Source of the DNA: Acanthosepion lycidas
Lineage: Eukaryota > Mollusca > Cephalopoda > Sepiida > Sepiidae
Reading direction: 5' to 3'
NCBI GenBank assembly: GCA_963932145.1
Contig: OZ010613.1
Location: 43,461,719-43,525,718 of the forward strand
Length of the DNA stretch: 64,000 nt
Each line of letters opens with the position of its first letter. The first letter of the stretch is position 1. The position numbers and the translations under genes are program-made. The notes under the pieces are model-generated. The model saw nothing but the letters and a program-made list of their open reading frames with translations, was not told where the DNA came from and did no database searches. Shown here one piece after another: positions 9,170 through 19,165 of this stretch.

Positions 9170-9938
9170 TATATATTAGTTTTTGTTCCCAGCATTTTTC
9201 CATATGTTGGGAGTAGAGGAGTGCAAAAAATTTTCCGAATTGTCCCAAGCGCTGTCTCCCCTTTAGCCATTTTCAAGAGGGTGTTTTTTTGTTTTGTTTT
9301 GTTTTTTTGGTGGGGGTGTTAATTTCTCTTCCTATCTGACTGCATAAGATGTGTTGTTTTCAATACTAGTAGGAGCGTTTATTCCGAGATTTGCGTGTTG
9401 AGCGCAGCTGGAATTCAAGTGGGCATCTTTCTATTCTTTTAAAAGAAACTTTCAACATCCTATTACCTCTTCTGAAGAAGGTGAAGTTGATAGTAGGAGA
9501 GAGATGTTTTACATACATGACCTCTCTCAAGGCATGATGTCTCCGATAATTTGATTTATATAGAATTTTTGTTTTAAAAACATAGCTATGTACATAATAT
9601 TAGGCATATATTAATTGATAACAATATAATACTCACACATACACACAGTAAAAAGATCCTTCAGATATTGGAGGCTATCTATATTAAAACAAAGCAACGC
9701 ACATTCAACAAAATTACATTTCAAACTAGTTGCAACACATTACATTGCATCTATGCATTCGTTCTGTTGTAATACTTCGGTCTATTGCGAGGTATGACGT
9801 CATAGATCGCATTTAGAACTTACGATTTGCGTCTCCTATTCCGTGGCCGTTATCGTCGCATAGTAATCTTCTATGTCAACATAACAGAATATAATCTTCG
9901 ATGGCGAATATCATTGTTAAAATGTCCGTATAACCACT
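9170..9938. other. Unannotated spacer
   Basis: No gene or recognised repeat. The segment includes a T/G-rich stretch at 9280-9320. Confidence 0.45.
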
Positions 9939-9973
9939 CTGAAGATGGTTTATGTGAGCCGAAATCTTAGATC
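9939..9973 (+). ncRNA. Hammerhead-like motif (family E type)
   Basis: The core CTGAAGA is at 9939-9945, followed by one extra T. The stem is GGTTTA 9947-9952 with TGAGCC 9955-9960. Then comes GAA, stem III ATC 9964-9966 with GAT 9970-9972 around TTA, and C 9973 (an AUC triplet). Stem I pairing is poor. The stem II sequence matches the family E motifs at 17461-17490 and 17802-17831. Confidence 0.45.
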
Positions 9974-10092
9974 AAGGACCAACTTAATAAAAAAAATATC
10001 CAAATGTTGGGCAATTTTTATCTTTATTTTCACCCTAAATTAAAGCAAACATACGAACTTTAGAACGGCTCATGATCAGGCATAATAGACAT

Positions 10093-10290
10093 TGTCTGAT
10101 ATATATATATATATATATATTATTTATTAATCCGACAGATTTTATCAATTTAAACATTACTTTTAGTGCATATCCATATTCGAGTAGACGCTCTGTCTCT
10201 TTATTAAACCGTACATTTTATTTTCATTTACCAGCCTGAATATTTGAGAAATATTATTAAAGAACAGGAATAACTCTCAGTCTTACTTTA
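10093..10290. repeat. (TA)n tract with family C repeat
   Basis: A TA run (10100-10120) is followed by a family C unit (10135-10265): 'tagtgcatatccatattcgagtag', 'gctctgtct..ttattaaac' and 'cagcctgaatatttgagaaat'. The same order of phrases recurs at 20.35, 34.4, 49.35, 56.2 and 57.4 kb. Confidence 0.65.
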
Positions 10291-10299
10291 ACTAGCATG

Positions 10300-10302
<3 letters not shown>

Positions 10303-10378
<76 letters not shown>
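10303..10378. repeat. (TA)n(GA)n(CAGA)n compound microsatellite
   Basis: TA run, GA run and CAGA tetranucleotide run in direct succession. Confidence 0.97.
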
Positions 10379-10379
<1 letters not shown>

Positions 10380-10561
10380 ATTAATACAAATAGTACGGTT
10401 GTCACTTCGCTGATTGATGTTACCTTCAGTATCTCGACTCCAGAGTTTCGTAGACGGACCCTCTGTGAATCACTCCGTCCACTCCTCAAGGAGTATTACC
10501 AATTATATGCCGATAGAAAAAAACTTCCTTTGAGCGTTGGTAAAGAAAAATTTCCTGTTGT

Positions 10562-10565
<4 letters not shown>

Positions 10566-10616
<51 letters not shown>
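10566..10616. repeat. (TA)n(TG)n microsatellite
   Basis: TA then TG dinucleotide runs bordering a family D repeat. Confidence 0.97.
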
Positions 10617-10629
10617 CATCAAAATTTCA

Positions 10630-10765
10630 GATAGAGTATATCTGTAAAAGGACAATATGAATAAAGACAAAAAGGAAGATGTTTTAGCCGACGCGTTTCG
10701 TCCTCTGAAGGTTTTATCAAAGGCAAAACGTGTCGACTAAGATAAGTCTTCCTTTGGACTTAAAT
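10630..10765 (-). repeat. Family D repeat, truncated, with hammerhead-like core
   Basis: Read on the minus strand it contains TTGATAA (complement of 10714-10720), a short CCT/AGG stem, GAAACGCGTCGGC and 'aataaagacaa'-type flanks shared with the copies at 13.8, 50.4 and 56.4 kb. The repeat is truncated compared with those copies. Confidence 0.6.
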
Positions 10766-10784
10766 ATATATATATATTAAGCGT

Positions 10785-11389
10785 TTCACCCCAATCAAGG
10801 CGGGAAGCCACTAGGACGCAAGGGGTTACAGAAGATTTGGAGCAAGATCAGATAGGAGTGATAGAGGAAAGGATGAGGAGAAGGATAGTGGATAGATCAA
10901 GGCAACTGGAGATGTCGATTGACATTACATTTGAATAGTTGGAGATTATAGCTCTCAGGGAAACAGGAATAGGGAAGGGAGTTCCACAGGCGAGAGGTGC
11001 GAGATATGAAGCTACTGGAGTAGAAAAGACGGCTACATTTAATAGTTTCAACAGTGAAAGGGTGAGAGCAGAATGCCAGCCTTGTAGGGCGCTTGAATTC
11101 ATGACGTCTGGGAACCAACGAATGCAGCTCCTCGGAGCAATTACCATGGAAGTATTTGTAAAAAAGACGGAGAGAGGCGATGGCGCGTCTGTGAGAGAGC
11201 GACTGTAGACGAGATGACAAAACAGGGCCAATTATATTGCATATCCGCCTCTGGATCTTATCAAGAACCCCGAGGCAAACAGAAGGGGCTCCAGACCATA
11301 TATGGCAGCAATACTCCATGCAAGGGCGAATTGTTGATTTGTAGATCTGAAGGATCGATTCCGGGGAGAAAAGTTTCCTGGCCCGGCAC

Positions 11390-11394
<5 letters not shown>
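10785..11394 (-). mobile_element. LINE-J 3' fragment (jockey/CR1-like ORF2 C-terminus)
   Basis: Minus-strand coding remnant of the carboxy-terminal end of a non-LTR retrotransposon reverse transcriptase protein. It includes SPESILQIYKSTIRPCMEYC, the family's 'IYK-S-T-I-R-P-C-x-EY-C-CH-I-W' segment, then RRICNIIGP, SLSHRRAIASL and SRTSRLWNSLPYSCFPESYN, and a stop. The frame is open from about 11445 to 10897, the best-preserved LINE-J tail in the window, but it begins inside a TA microsatellite and lacks endonuclease and catalytic YADD regions. The 3' untranslated end reads on minus as 'cttgattggggtgaaacgctt'. Confidence 0.85.

Positions 11395-11427
<33 letters not shown>
11391..11427. repeat. 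(TA)n microsatellite
   Basis: TA run at the truncated 5' border of the LINE-J copy. Confidence 0.95.
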
Positions 11428-11429
<2 letters not shown>

Positions 11430-12805
11430 CACCAGAATAAACCAAATAACCGATAAAGTATCGAAGAACTACCGAACCAATAGCAAGTTTGCCAAATTAG
11501 AAAGCTTGAAAAACGAAAACAGCAAAAATAAGAAAAATATAGATAAAATGTAATAGATTTTGTTTTCTTAATATTGACGTAAGCAGGTACACTTACAAGG
11601 TAGATTTGTCACAACACAATCTTCCTACGTCAGTTTTTCTTTCAACTTTGTACTGCCTGAAACTGATGTTTTTCTTTTGAGTGCTGCATTATTGTGAACT
11701 TATGCCAGACAAAGCTACAATTTGTATACAAAGATACATTTGCGTTTCACTTTGGGTCACTGTTTACTGAGCTCGTCCAGCAAGCAACAATACTGTGTGT
11801 TGTGGTTTGTGTCCTTGTGCCAGACACAAACGAACTAAGTTTATGCCGATACAATAGGTGTTAGCGACATTCATTTTACAGCAAAACAAATTCTACTTTA
11901 CACACTTTTACTCGTCTTAATATCGTTATGTAATCTTGAAAACTTTTTTTCTTTTTTCATTCGACGTTTGCATCAATATTCAGCCTCGTTTCTTTCAGAC
12001 ACGCTTTGTTGCTAATCTGTTTAACGCGTCCGTTCACCTAACACGTATTGCCGACACTAACAGCGAGGTTTAGCAAAAGAACGACATTTCTTTTCTTTAT
12101 CTTCTTTTCTTCCTCTACACGCCAGAGAGCGACCGATTATTTTAACACGGTTTTTCTACCATTGTCTTTCCTTTTCTTTCTCGACTTAACACTCGCAATC
12201 CTATCTCAATAAACGCAAAATTAATTGAAGCGAGAAATGATTTTAATTTAAATCCTCCGTTCATGTTATAAGGCTTTCGATTTCTGATCGATATAATCGC
12301 GCCGATTCTTTGAAGACGATGAGGTGAGAGAATCAGAGGAAGGAAACATGATGCGATTGTGTGCAAGGGACGGGTGGTATTTCTGCGAGAGAGACAGCCG
12401 ATTTGAAAAGGTAAAAACACGATATTATGAAAGAAATAAAACGGGGGAACAAGAAAATCGAGTAGAAAAAAGGAGTGACTGGAGACACGAGTGAGTGGGG
12501 GAGAGAAAAGAGAAGAGAAAGAAGAAAACAAATAACCTGCCTCATAGCTGAGCTAGTTGCAAATATTCCACAATTGCCATTGGTTTAGTGGTCGATCTCG
12601 TGTCAAATAGACAGAATTTAGAATGGAGACTTTCTGAACAGTTATGTACTTCATATATATAAGACTGTCGAAACAATCTTCCTCGCTTAATTTTATTCTA
12701 TTAAAGGCCTGTTGAATTAAACATTTTGAAAGGCCATATTGAGCGTAATAAATTAGCTTCGGGCGACAAGATTAAGTTTTTAGTGTAAATTACTGCGTAC
12801 GAGTA
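11430..12805. other. Unannotated, no recognised repeat
   Basis: A long stretch (about 1.35 kb) without known repeats, of higher complexity than its surroundings. Minus-strand open frames near 12142-12545 are rich in Ser, Phe and Pro, from purine-rich DNA on the plus strand, and show no domain. Among the longest repeat-free segments of the window. Confidence 0.45.
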
Positions 12806-12807
12806 AG

Positions 12808-12890
12808 ATAGAAACACACACACACACATATACATATATATATATATATATATAGATATAGATAGATAGATAGATAGATAATATTAGTGG
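12808..12890. repeat. (CA)n(TA)n(GATA)n microsatellite
   Basis: Compound dinucleotide and tetranucleotide run. Confidence 0.95.
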
Positions 12891-13043
12891 TAAATATACA
12901 TATATATGCAAAATCCACAGGTGCATATATACACGTAGGTCTGATGAATTGGATCTTATTTACGTAGGTCTGATGAATTGGATCGTATTTACGATTCCAA
13001 TGGAATAAGTTATGACCATGGAATATTAGTGTTTAAGCCTTTT

Positions 13044-13047
<4 letters not shown>

Positions 13048-13095
<48 letters not shown>

Positions 13096-13098
13096 GTG
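13048..13098. repeat. (TA)n microsatellite
   Basis: TA run of about 24 units followed by a TG-rich stretch, bordering a family B copy. Confidence 0.97.
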
Positions 13099-13119
13099 TG
13101 TGTCTGGGTGTGTGTGCGC

Positions 13120-13385
13120 GCAGGTATGCAGAAAATAGAAAAGAACACGTTGGGTGCATAATCCGGTGTTCCTTAGTATTTTTGTTTTTATTTTTAAGAA
13201 GACAGTGCTCCATACAGAAGTAGAGCTTATATTATAATATTTTTTGTTTAAAAATATGATTCCTTCGCTACATAAGAGTTCTCATGTTTCAAAAACAAGA
13301 CCCGAAACTATCCAAATAATTATTAAAATTAAGTTGAATTAAGGTGTTTAGTCCCGTTTCATCTTCAAGCAAAAATTTTAAGAAT
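13120..13385 (+). repeat. Family B repeat, single arm
   Basis: Matches 1890-2136: 'gaaaatagaaaagaac', 'gtatttttgtttttattttt', 'cttcgctacataagagttct' and 'ttcatcttcaag' in the same order, without the second hairpin arm. Confidence 0.75.
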
Positions 13386-13389
13386 AAGC

Positions 13390-13640
13390 TATCCCTTGGT
13401 TTACGTGTGTTTTTAAGCATGGTTTGTTCTAACATTCGTTATTGTGGTAGTGGCTAGGCGTGTCATCTTGGTTAAGTGGTCACTTATCTATAGATTCATC
13501 ATCTTCTGAGGGGTTTTGCTCAGGTTGGGTAGGGTATCTATTTCGAGGCTAGTGTTGGCAGTCATACTCTAGTTAGTTCCCATTGAGGGATATATTTATG
13601 GCGCGCCTACAAGTCGTTATGTGTAGGGAGGATTTTGTTT
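13390..13640. other. Unannotated spacer
   Basis: Nothing recognised between the family B and family D copies. Confidence 0.4.
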
Positions 13641-13925
13641 TTGCCTATTTGCCAGACTTTGGAATTATGACACTGTGTCCTCCACATGTTTTGACTGATC
13701 TTTCAACCACCGAATGGCCGTTCTCAAATTTATAAGCCTTGATAAACCAATGACATTCTTGCTCTTGTATATAAACATGCGCAACAAAAGAAATCCTACA
13801 TTGCCTTGATAAAGTCCCTCAAAGGACGAAACGCGTCGGCTAAGAATAGTTTTCCTCTTGTCTCTTTTTATTCATTTTGTTCCTCTACACAAACACTATC
13901 TGAAAATAATTTACCCCACTCATTT
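13640..13925 (+). repeat. Family D repeat with hammerhead-like motif
   Basis: Matches 50255-50540 in the same order ('tcctccacatgttttgactga', 'ttctcaaattta', 'tgataaaccaatgac', 'ggacgaaacgcg', 'ctaagaatagttttcc'), and 56370-56640 on the other strand. The size and the terminal position of the ribozyme-like part suggest a PLE pseudo-LTR (inference). Confidence 0.7.
13803..13840 (+). ncRNA. Variant hammerhead-like motif (family D)
   Basis: Stem I is GCC 13803-13805 with GGC 13838-13840. The core is TTGATAA (13806-13812), where CUGANGA would be expected (C3U, G8A). An extra A precedes stem II, GTCC 13814-13817 with GGAC 13824-13827. Then GAA. Stem III is the perfect palindrome ACGCGT 13831-13836, followed by C, giving a GUC triplet. 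A loopless palindromic stem III can only pair between two molecules. TTGATAA is shared with the copies at 10.7 and 50.4 kb, so the core change belongs to the family rather than to this copy. Confidence 0.45.
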
Positions 13926-13926
13926 T

Positions 13927-14330
13927 ATATATATATATATATATACACGCATTGCCAGGCGGTTAGAAAGTTCGTTTTCCGGACATGAGACTAGCGTTCA
14001 AATCTCACTATGGTCTAATCTCTTACGGAAACGCATCAATTTATTTTCTAATCTTCAGGGTTCAGAGACACCATTAATAAAAAGCATACTGCTAAACAAT
14101 CTTAACATTTTAATAACAAAGCTGTATAATCCTTTTATGTAGTTGATCAAAAATGTTTGCATTCATTCTCCATTCTTTAAGTTGAGAAAAGAAAATACTT
14201 GTTTGTATACGAGAAAAATATAATAAAAATATCGCAAACCTGTCTTGTCAGTCATGTTTAATAAAACCAATTAAAAATCGATTTCTGTCGAAATAAGCAA
14301 CCACACAGACACACACACACACATATATGA
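13927..14330. other. Short TA run and unannotated spacer
   Basis: TA run at 13927-13944. The rest is unrecognised. Confidence 0.4.
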
Positions 14331-14331
14331 T

Positions 14332-14465
14332 AAAAATATAGTTTTAAAGCATGCTATGTTTATGGCCAAAAGTGCTCAATATCAGGTGTAGAGCTTGTGT
14401 AAGCATGAAAGTGTACACTGATGTTAACACAGAGTGGAGTCTGTTTCATGCTTTATAGTTAACTT
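14332..14465 (+). repeat. Family A repeat
   Basis: 'atatagttttaaagcatgctatg', 'aaaagtgctcaatatcag' and 'gtctgtttcatgctt' match the unit at 970-1170. It lies directly beyond the 3' end of the antisense PLE at 14470-15680, which supports family A being a PLE end. Confidence 0.65.
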
Positions 14466-14469
14466 TATT

Positions 14470-15680
14470 TTGGACTTTAATTCTCTTATATAAAGGACTT
14501 CAAGGGGTTTTAGTTTTTGCTTATTATTGTTTGATGTAATATGGATGTAGTTTCAACTAATATTCATCTAATCTGTGAGTATGTGCATGAGTGTTCAAAT
14601 GCTGAGTTATTGAACTATGCTCAGCCAAATAAAATGTATGCCTTTTTGTTGGCATCGCCGTAGTAAAGCCAACATACGTATTGACATTTGTACCAGAGAT
14701 AAAATCTCTTAAAGGACATTTAAATTGCTATATAATGTTGGCCTTTTGCAATATGCTAGTTGGCGGAGAATAATTGTTTTCGTCAACTAGGTTGGTTGTA
14801 TTAAATTTAGTATAGTATATAAATAATTTTTTTCTTTTACTTGGATCAATGTGGGATATATTAGTGTTTATGAGTCTTTTTTAGAATTTTTTCGTCTTGT
14901 TTATAGTTGGAATGCATTTGATTACAATATAGTAATTTGTTATGTTTAGAGTTATTTGATGATGTACTGTATTCATTTTTATCTATGTCTATATTCCTAA
15001 TAACTTGTCTAATTTGTTCATCAACGATAAAATTAGGGAAGTCATTATTAATGAGGATTTGTTTAATATTGTTTAGTTTAGTGTAGAATTTTTTTGTTAA
15101 AGAATTTGATCTACTGTTTATTACGTTTCATATAATAGCCATTTTGTAATAGTCATGAAATTGACTTTTATAGTTGACAGTACACGTGTTTATTCTAGTT
15201 GGTTTTATAAGGAGAGGTGGTCATTGCATTATTATTCTTACTGTCTATCAATACACCGAGGAACAGGATGTTTTTTCTTCTTAAGTTCATATGTGAACTT
15301 AAGTACAGAGTTTTAAGTTTTCTTCGAGTTCATGTATTTTATCTATGTCTTTGATTAAAATGAGAATGCCATCTCCATATCTTCGGTAAATGGAGAGTTT
15401 TGTGATATTAAGTACATAATTTTCTAAATTAGTCATGTCAAAATTGCTAAATGTTGGCCCTAGGATGGAACCCATACAGACACCATCGCATTGCGCGTAT
15501 ATGCTATTTTTGTGAAACTTCTGTGGTGCACATCAAGAGTAGTGTTTTTTTAAATATTAAGTCGAACTTTTAATGGAGGGGGAGATGAATTATTGTAGAT
15601 ATTGTTTATAATTATATCTATCGTTTCCTTGACTGGAAAACGACATGATATGTCTAAATTATTTAACCAAACCTGTTTGA
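14470..15680 (-). pseudogene. Penelope-like element: reverse transcriptase and GIY-YIG remnant
   Basis: Minus-strand translation gives, in order from about 15520 down: QCDGVCMGSILGPTFSNF (reverse transcriptase motif B', family 'DG-x-x-MGSPLGPxxAN'); LSIYRRYGDGILI at about 15375-15400, where the catalytic aspartate pair is expected (family YxDD); NNIKQILINNDFPN and IVDEQIR in the linker (about 15010-15070); and CPLRDFIS with TNVNTYVGFTTAMPTKRHT (about 14640-14705), the GIY-YIG-type endonuclease start. Frameshifts and stops interrupt the frame, and the catalytic pair is altered to GDG, so the protein is dead. The amino-terminal part is missing. Confidence 0.85.
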
Positions 15681-15689
15681 ATGAAAATA

Positions 15690-15860
15690 TGCTTATATAT
15701 ATTACAAATTAATTGATTTAAAAACCATATTTTAAATCAATTAATTTATAATATTAATGCTCTGTAAATTTACATTGAGCACTATTTTGTAAAAATAAAA
15801 ATATCTATAAGAACACCGGATTATATATCTTACTGTTCTTTATTTTTATTTATATATACA
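15690..15860. repeat. Family B-related repeat next to PLE
   Basis: Holds a 20-bp inverted repeat around 15710-15750 and the phrases 'cattgagcactattttg' and 'aagaacaccggattatat' (complement of the family B lead). It lies at the 5' side of the antisense PLE, as expected of a PLE terminal repeat. Confidence 0.6.
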
Positions 15861-16059
15861 TACATATATATATATATATGAGATAACGATATGTATTTTT
15901 ATATACCAAGAACAATATTGGGGAAATTTTATGACAAAGTGGATTTCGTCCTTCAGGACTTCATAGGACTAATTTTGTTATATTGGTAGGACTATACATG
16001 CACACGGATGTTGGGAAGTTTAGAATTTTTTAATTCTATCTCAACTCAACATAAAAGTC

Positions 16060-16445
16060 TTTACTACTACACCCCAAACAATAAAATAGTTTGTCTAGAC
16101 AAATACTAGACAAAACAATAAGCTAAAACCTGAAGGAGGAGTTTACCCCATCGCTTGTAATAATTGTCACAAAAATACATAGGGGAAACCTCAAGGAATC
16201 TAAATAAAAAATATATGAACACAAAAGGGACATTTTATACAATAATACATCAAATGCACTAGTTTCCCATCGTAACAAGACTGACCACAACTTTGACATA
16301 AATCCCAACCGAACCCTCGATATATGCTCAAAGGAGAAAATAAATACGACGTAAATGTCTAGAGAGTGCTTTAATCACAAGGTCATCTACTGTAAAGTTG
16401 CGCCCTTCAACATTTCACCATTCCTAGCAGGTCTTCTAATATGAC
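16060..16445 (+). pseudogene. Second Penelope-like element: GIY-YIG endonuclease fragment
   Basis: The plus strand, over several frames, gives KPEGGVYPIACNNCHKN (the family's 'GVY-x-I-x-C-x-x-C' Cys motif), then, after a frameshift, ETSRNLNKR-like and YEHKRDI-like pieces, and SHRNKTDHNFDINPN (the family's 'H-x-FD' region). These are in the order of the GIY-YIG domain of a PLE subtype different from the one at 14470-15680. At least three frame breaks are visible. Reverse transcriptase is not seen upstream. Confidence 0.75.
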
Positions 16446-16550
16446 AGTATGGGATACCTATTTACAAAAGTTATGGAAAGAAAAAGGAAAAGGCTCTAAA
16501 TGAATTCGACTGAAAGAAAAAAAAACTAAAATATATATAAAAATTGTAAA

Positions 16551-16587
<37 letters not shown>

Positions 16588-16740
16588 AAAGACAAAGGGA
16601 ACACTTATCTTTATTCATGTTGTTCCTTTACAGATATACTCAATTTGATTTTTGACACACAATATATATATATATATATGTGTGTGTGGAGAGAGAGATG
16701 CCTTTCTATGTGGGCTCATAGGCAAGATTTATTTTAGTTG
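16446..16740. repeat. (TG)n and (TA)n tracts with a short hairpin-like repeat
   Basis: TG run at 16555-16582. 16583-16650 carries 'gaataaagacaaagggaac' and its near-complement a few bases on, resembling the ends of family D. TA/TG run at 16662-16688. Confidence 0.6.
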
Positions 16741-17238
16741 TTTCCCCATCCTGTTTCAGTCGTTCTATCCTCCGGCCCTCATCAGTTACCTGTCGCACAC
16801 AGTAAACTTCTAGTAATTATGAACAGAACACTTTATTCAATCCACAGGGATAGATTGTTCGCATTGCGTTCTTCCATCCTTAGGGGAGATAACTCATATT
16901 TGTCACATCTTTCGAGTCCATCCAAATACACACTGAATGTGATATAATCTTTATTGTATCGCTTACTCGAGTAAAGAAAACTACAGAGATAAGATTCGGT
17001 TTCACAGTGCAGTTTATGATATATTTGGTGGTTACATATGGTAAGATGATAGTGTTTAGTATTGTCATTAATTGCTATGAGATAGGATAGGTTGAAACAA
17101 GCGATAGGTTAACGATATTAATACAAGTCTATCCAGTTGGTAAAGAAACTAATTTGATCATCTGAGATACTAGTTTCGAATTGTATTTGTAATAGTTTAT
17201 AAATAATACATTCGTCTACTCTCTCCCTCTTTCTCTCC

Positions 17239-17240
<2 letters not shown>
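16741..17240. other. Unannotated spacer
   Basis: No recognised gene or repeat; only short chance open frames. Confidence 0.4.

Positions 17241-17241
<1 letters not shown>

Positions 17242-17286
<45 letters not shown>
17242..17286. repeat. (TA)n microsatellite
   Basis: TA run of about 22 units, preceded by a CT-rich stretch. Confidence 0.97.
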
Positions 17287-17290
<4 letters not shown>

Positions 17291-17319
17291 ATGTGTATTT
17301 AGGCAGCATTCTTTCATTC

Positions 17320-17975
17320 ATACATGTTTCATTAAATAATATAGACAAGTGTTGTCTATTTTATGTAAATTCTTTTCATAACGTCTGATAAGCTTAATAA
17401 CATTATCATTAAACGAAGAAAGAAAATCGCAATATTGATCCATATTTTTTAATCCAATCGAAGCTTTCGGCTTACATAAGCCATTATCAAAGATGTCAAT
17501 TACAATATATTAAGCAATATACGGACAATACAGTGATGATAGTCTGTTATTGTTTACATGGATGATTTCCAAGCAACGATAAACACGTGCATATAAGACG
17601 CTGGAAGCGAAAATCGCACAGCAGCTCATGACGTCACACATAACCACGCGGGAGTGAATTCGAGAAGTATTAAGTATGGGAAGCCGTTGGTATAAACCAA
17701 TGGCTTCTGTTACCAATTATAGACATTTAAGGATATTTGTAGAGATTCCATAGTTGATTTTCTTTAGGTTAAGTTTCAACTGTTTGATGTATATAGCTTC
17801 TTTGATAATGGCTTATGCAAGACGAAAGCTTAGATTGGATTAAAAAATATGGATCAATATTGCGATTTTCTTTCTTTGTTTAATGATAATGCTATTAAGC
17901 TTATCAGACATTATGAAAATGATTTACATAAAATAAATAGACAACACTTGTCTAAATTATTTAATGAAGCATGCA

Positions 17976-17985
<10 letters not shown>
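17320..17985. repeat. Family E: large inverted repeat with hammerhead-like motifs
   Basis: Arms 17320-17490 and 17797-17985 are inverted copies at about 85-90% identity, separated by about 300 bases. Each arm holds the same motif: TTGATAA, one T, GGCTTA/TAAGCC stem, GAAAGCTT (minus strand at 17461-17490, plus strand at 17802-17831, the second with a degraded stem). The outer arm translates as LFNDNAIKLIRH on plus, resembling the start of a PLE coding region. It is interpreted as two head-to-head PLE ends (inference). Confidence 0.6.

Positions 17986-18014
<29 letters not shown>
17981..18014. repeat. (TA)n microsatellite
   Basis: TA run joining the family E arm to a family A copy. Confidence 0.95.
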
Positions 18015-18017
<3 letters not shown>

Positions 18018-18158
18018 GAAATATAGTTTTAATGTGTGCTATATTTATGGGATAAAGTGCTCAATATCAGAGATAGAGTGCATGCAAATATAAAAGTGAA
18101 CATTGAAGTCAACACCCCGAGGCGACAGACTGTTTCACTGTTGACCTCAATGTTCACT

Positions 18159-18165
<7 letters not shown>
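18015..18165 (+). repeat. Family A repeat
   Basis: Close match to 970-1170, including 'gtgctatatttatgggataa', 'gtgctcaatatcagag' and the 'gtgaacattgaagtcaacac' hairpin arm. The ribozyme-like loop is deleted, so the hairpin is nearly closed. Confidence 0.75.

Positions 18166-18211
<46 letters not shown>
18163..18211. repeat. (TA)n microsatellite
   Basis: TA run of about 23 units at the 3' border of the family A copy. Confidence 0.97.
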
Positions 18212-18213
<2 letters not shown>

Positions 18214-18461
18214 TTTCAGACCATTCTGAAAATGAGATGAGGATTTACCTTTAATTCGATACAAAAAAAACTGTAAAACTATGTTAACAACTTTCGACAT
18301 GTACTATTAATGATAAAGATACAGAATAAATTAACGGCTTTTGTAAAAGTCACTCATTTTCTTTCTTCTTTACTCACGAAAAACGCCAGCTCAGGGAAAA
18401 ACTATTATGATTCATTATTTAAGCATACAAAAACAAATACACAAACATTTCATTCTTTTAG

Positions 18462-18503
18462 GATCTGATTAAGCCTAGAAAGGCGAGACGCGTAATCAAA
18501 TCT
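18462..18503 (+). ncRNA. Degenerate hammerhead-like motif
   Basis: CTGATTA (G8 changed), GCC/GGC stem, GAGA in place of GAAA, then the palindromic stem III ACGCGT and a GUA triplet. GAT before the core could pair with ATC after the triplet. It shares the ACGCGT arm with family D. Confidence 0.35.
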
Positions 18504-18703
18504 TCAAAACTTTGTTGGAATTATATATCCTATTTTAAGTACACACACATACAAACAAAACACACACATATATAACTAAAAAACCTCGTGAGCCAGAACT
18601 TACCAACCTTTATTTAGTGAGAGTTGGCCATTATTTTACAAAACAAAAAACTCATACGAAATAACATATCTTCCACAACTAGAGACAGTATCTTGAAATA
18701 TGC

Positions 18704-19165
18704 ACAAAATATTTAGTATCTGTCTATATTGCTGAAATGAGTTATTATGTACACTATTTACATTATTCGGACTATTGTCCTCATCTTTGTCGCCATATTC
18801 ATTACAATGTTTCGGCCGTTGTACGCTCCGGCCTTCTTCCTCAATGATACATGGCACAGTGGATAAAGATGTTGGTTAGATCTAGTGACAGGACCCAAAG
18901 AGGGTGAGTTCAATACCCGGTTAAGGTAGTGGAAAACTTGGAGAGAGAAATTAACATGAGATATCTGATAACTGAGATCCATTAATCATGGCACGTGGAA
19001 ATAGAACAGTCTACCCCAGTGAGCGAAATAAAAGGTTCAGTTTGACATTCCAACCACCTGAAGAAGACCAGAGCGTACTTCGGCCGAAACGTTGTAATAA
19101 ATATGGCGACAAAGATGAGGACAATAGTCCGAATAATGTAAATAGTGTACAAAATATTTAGTATA
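18704..19165. mobile_element. Two SINE-B copies, minus tail then plus full copy
   Basis: 18704-18840 is a minus-strand 3' half. 18841-19165 is a plus-strand copy with 'ggcacagtggataaag' (box A), 'gtgagttcaatacccgg' (box B, about 18903) and the hammerhead-like segment at 19058-19094. The same minus-tail/plus-head junction is seen at 3.1 kb and 8.45 kb, suggesting a composite unit that spread as one piece, or repeated insertion into the same site. Confidence 0.75.

Noticed and set aside
10848-11231. 127-codon minus-strand open frame as a separate gene
   Set aside because: It overlaps the LINE-J coding frame (10897-11445) in another phase and shows only shadow features.
12142-12545. Minus-strand 129-codon Ser/Phe/Pro-rich frame as a gene
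   Set aside because: Reflects a purine-rich plus strand; no start context, no domain, and an overlapping alternative frame of similar quality.
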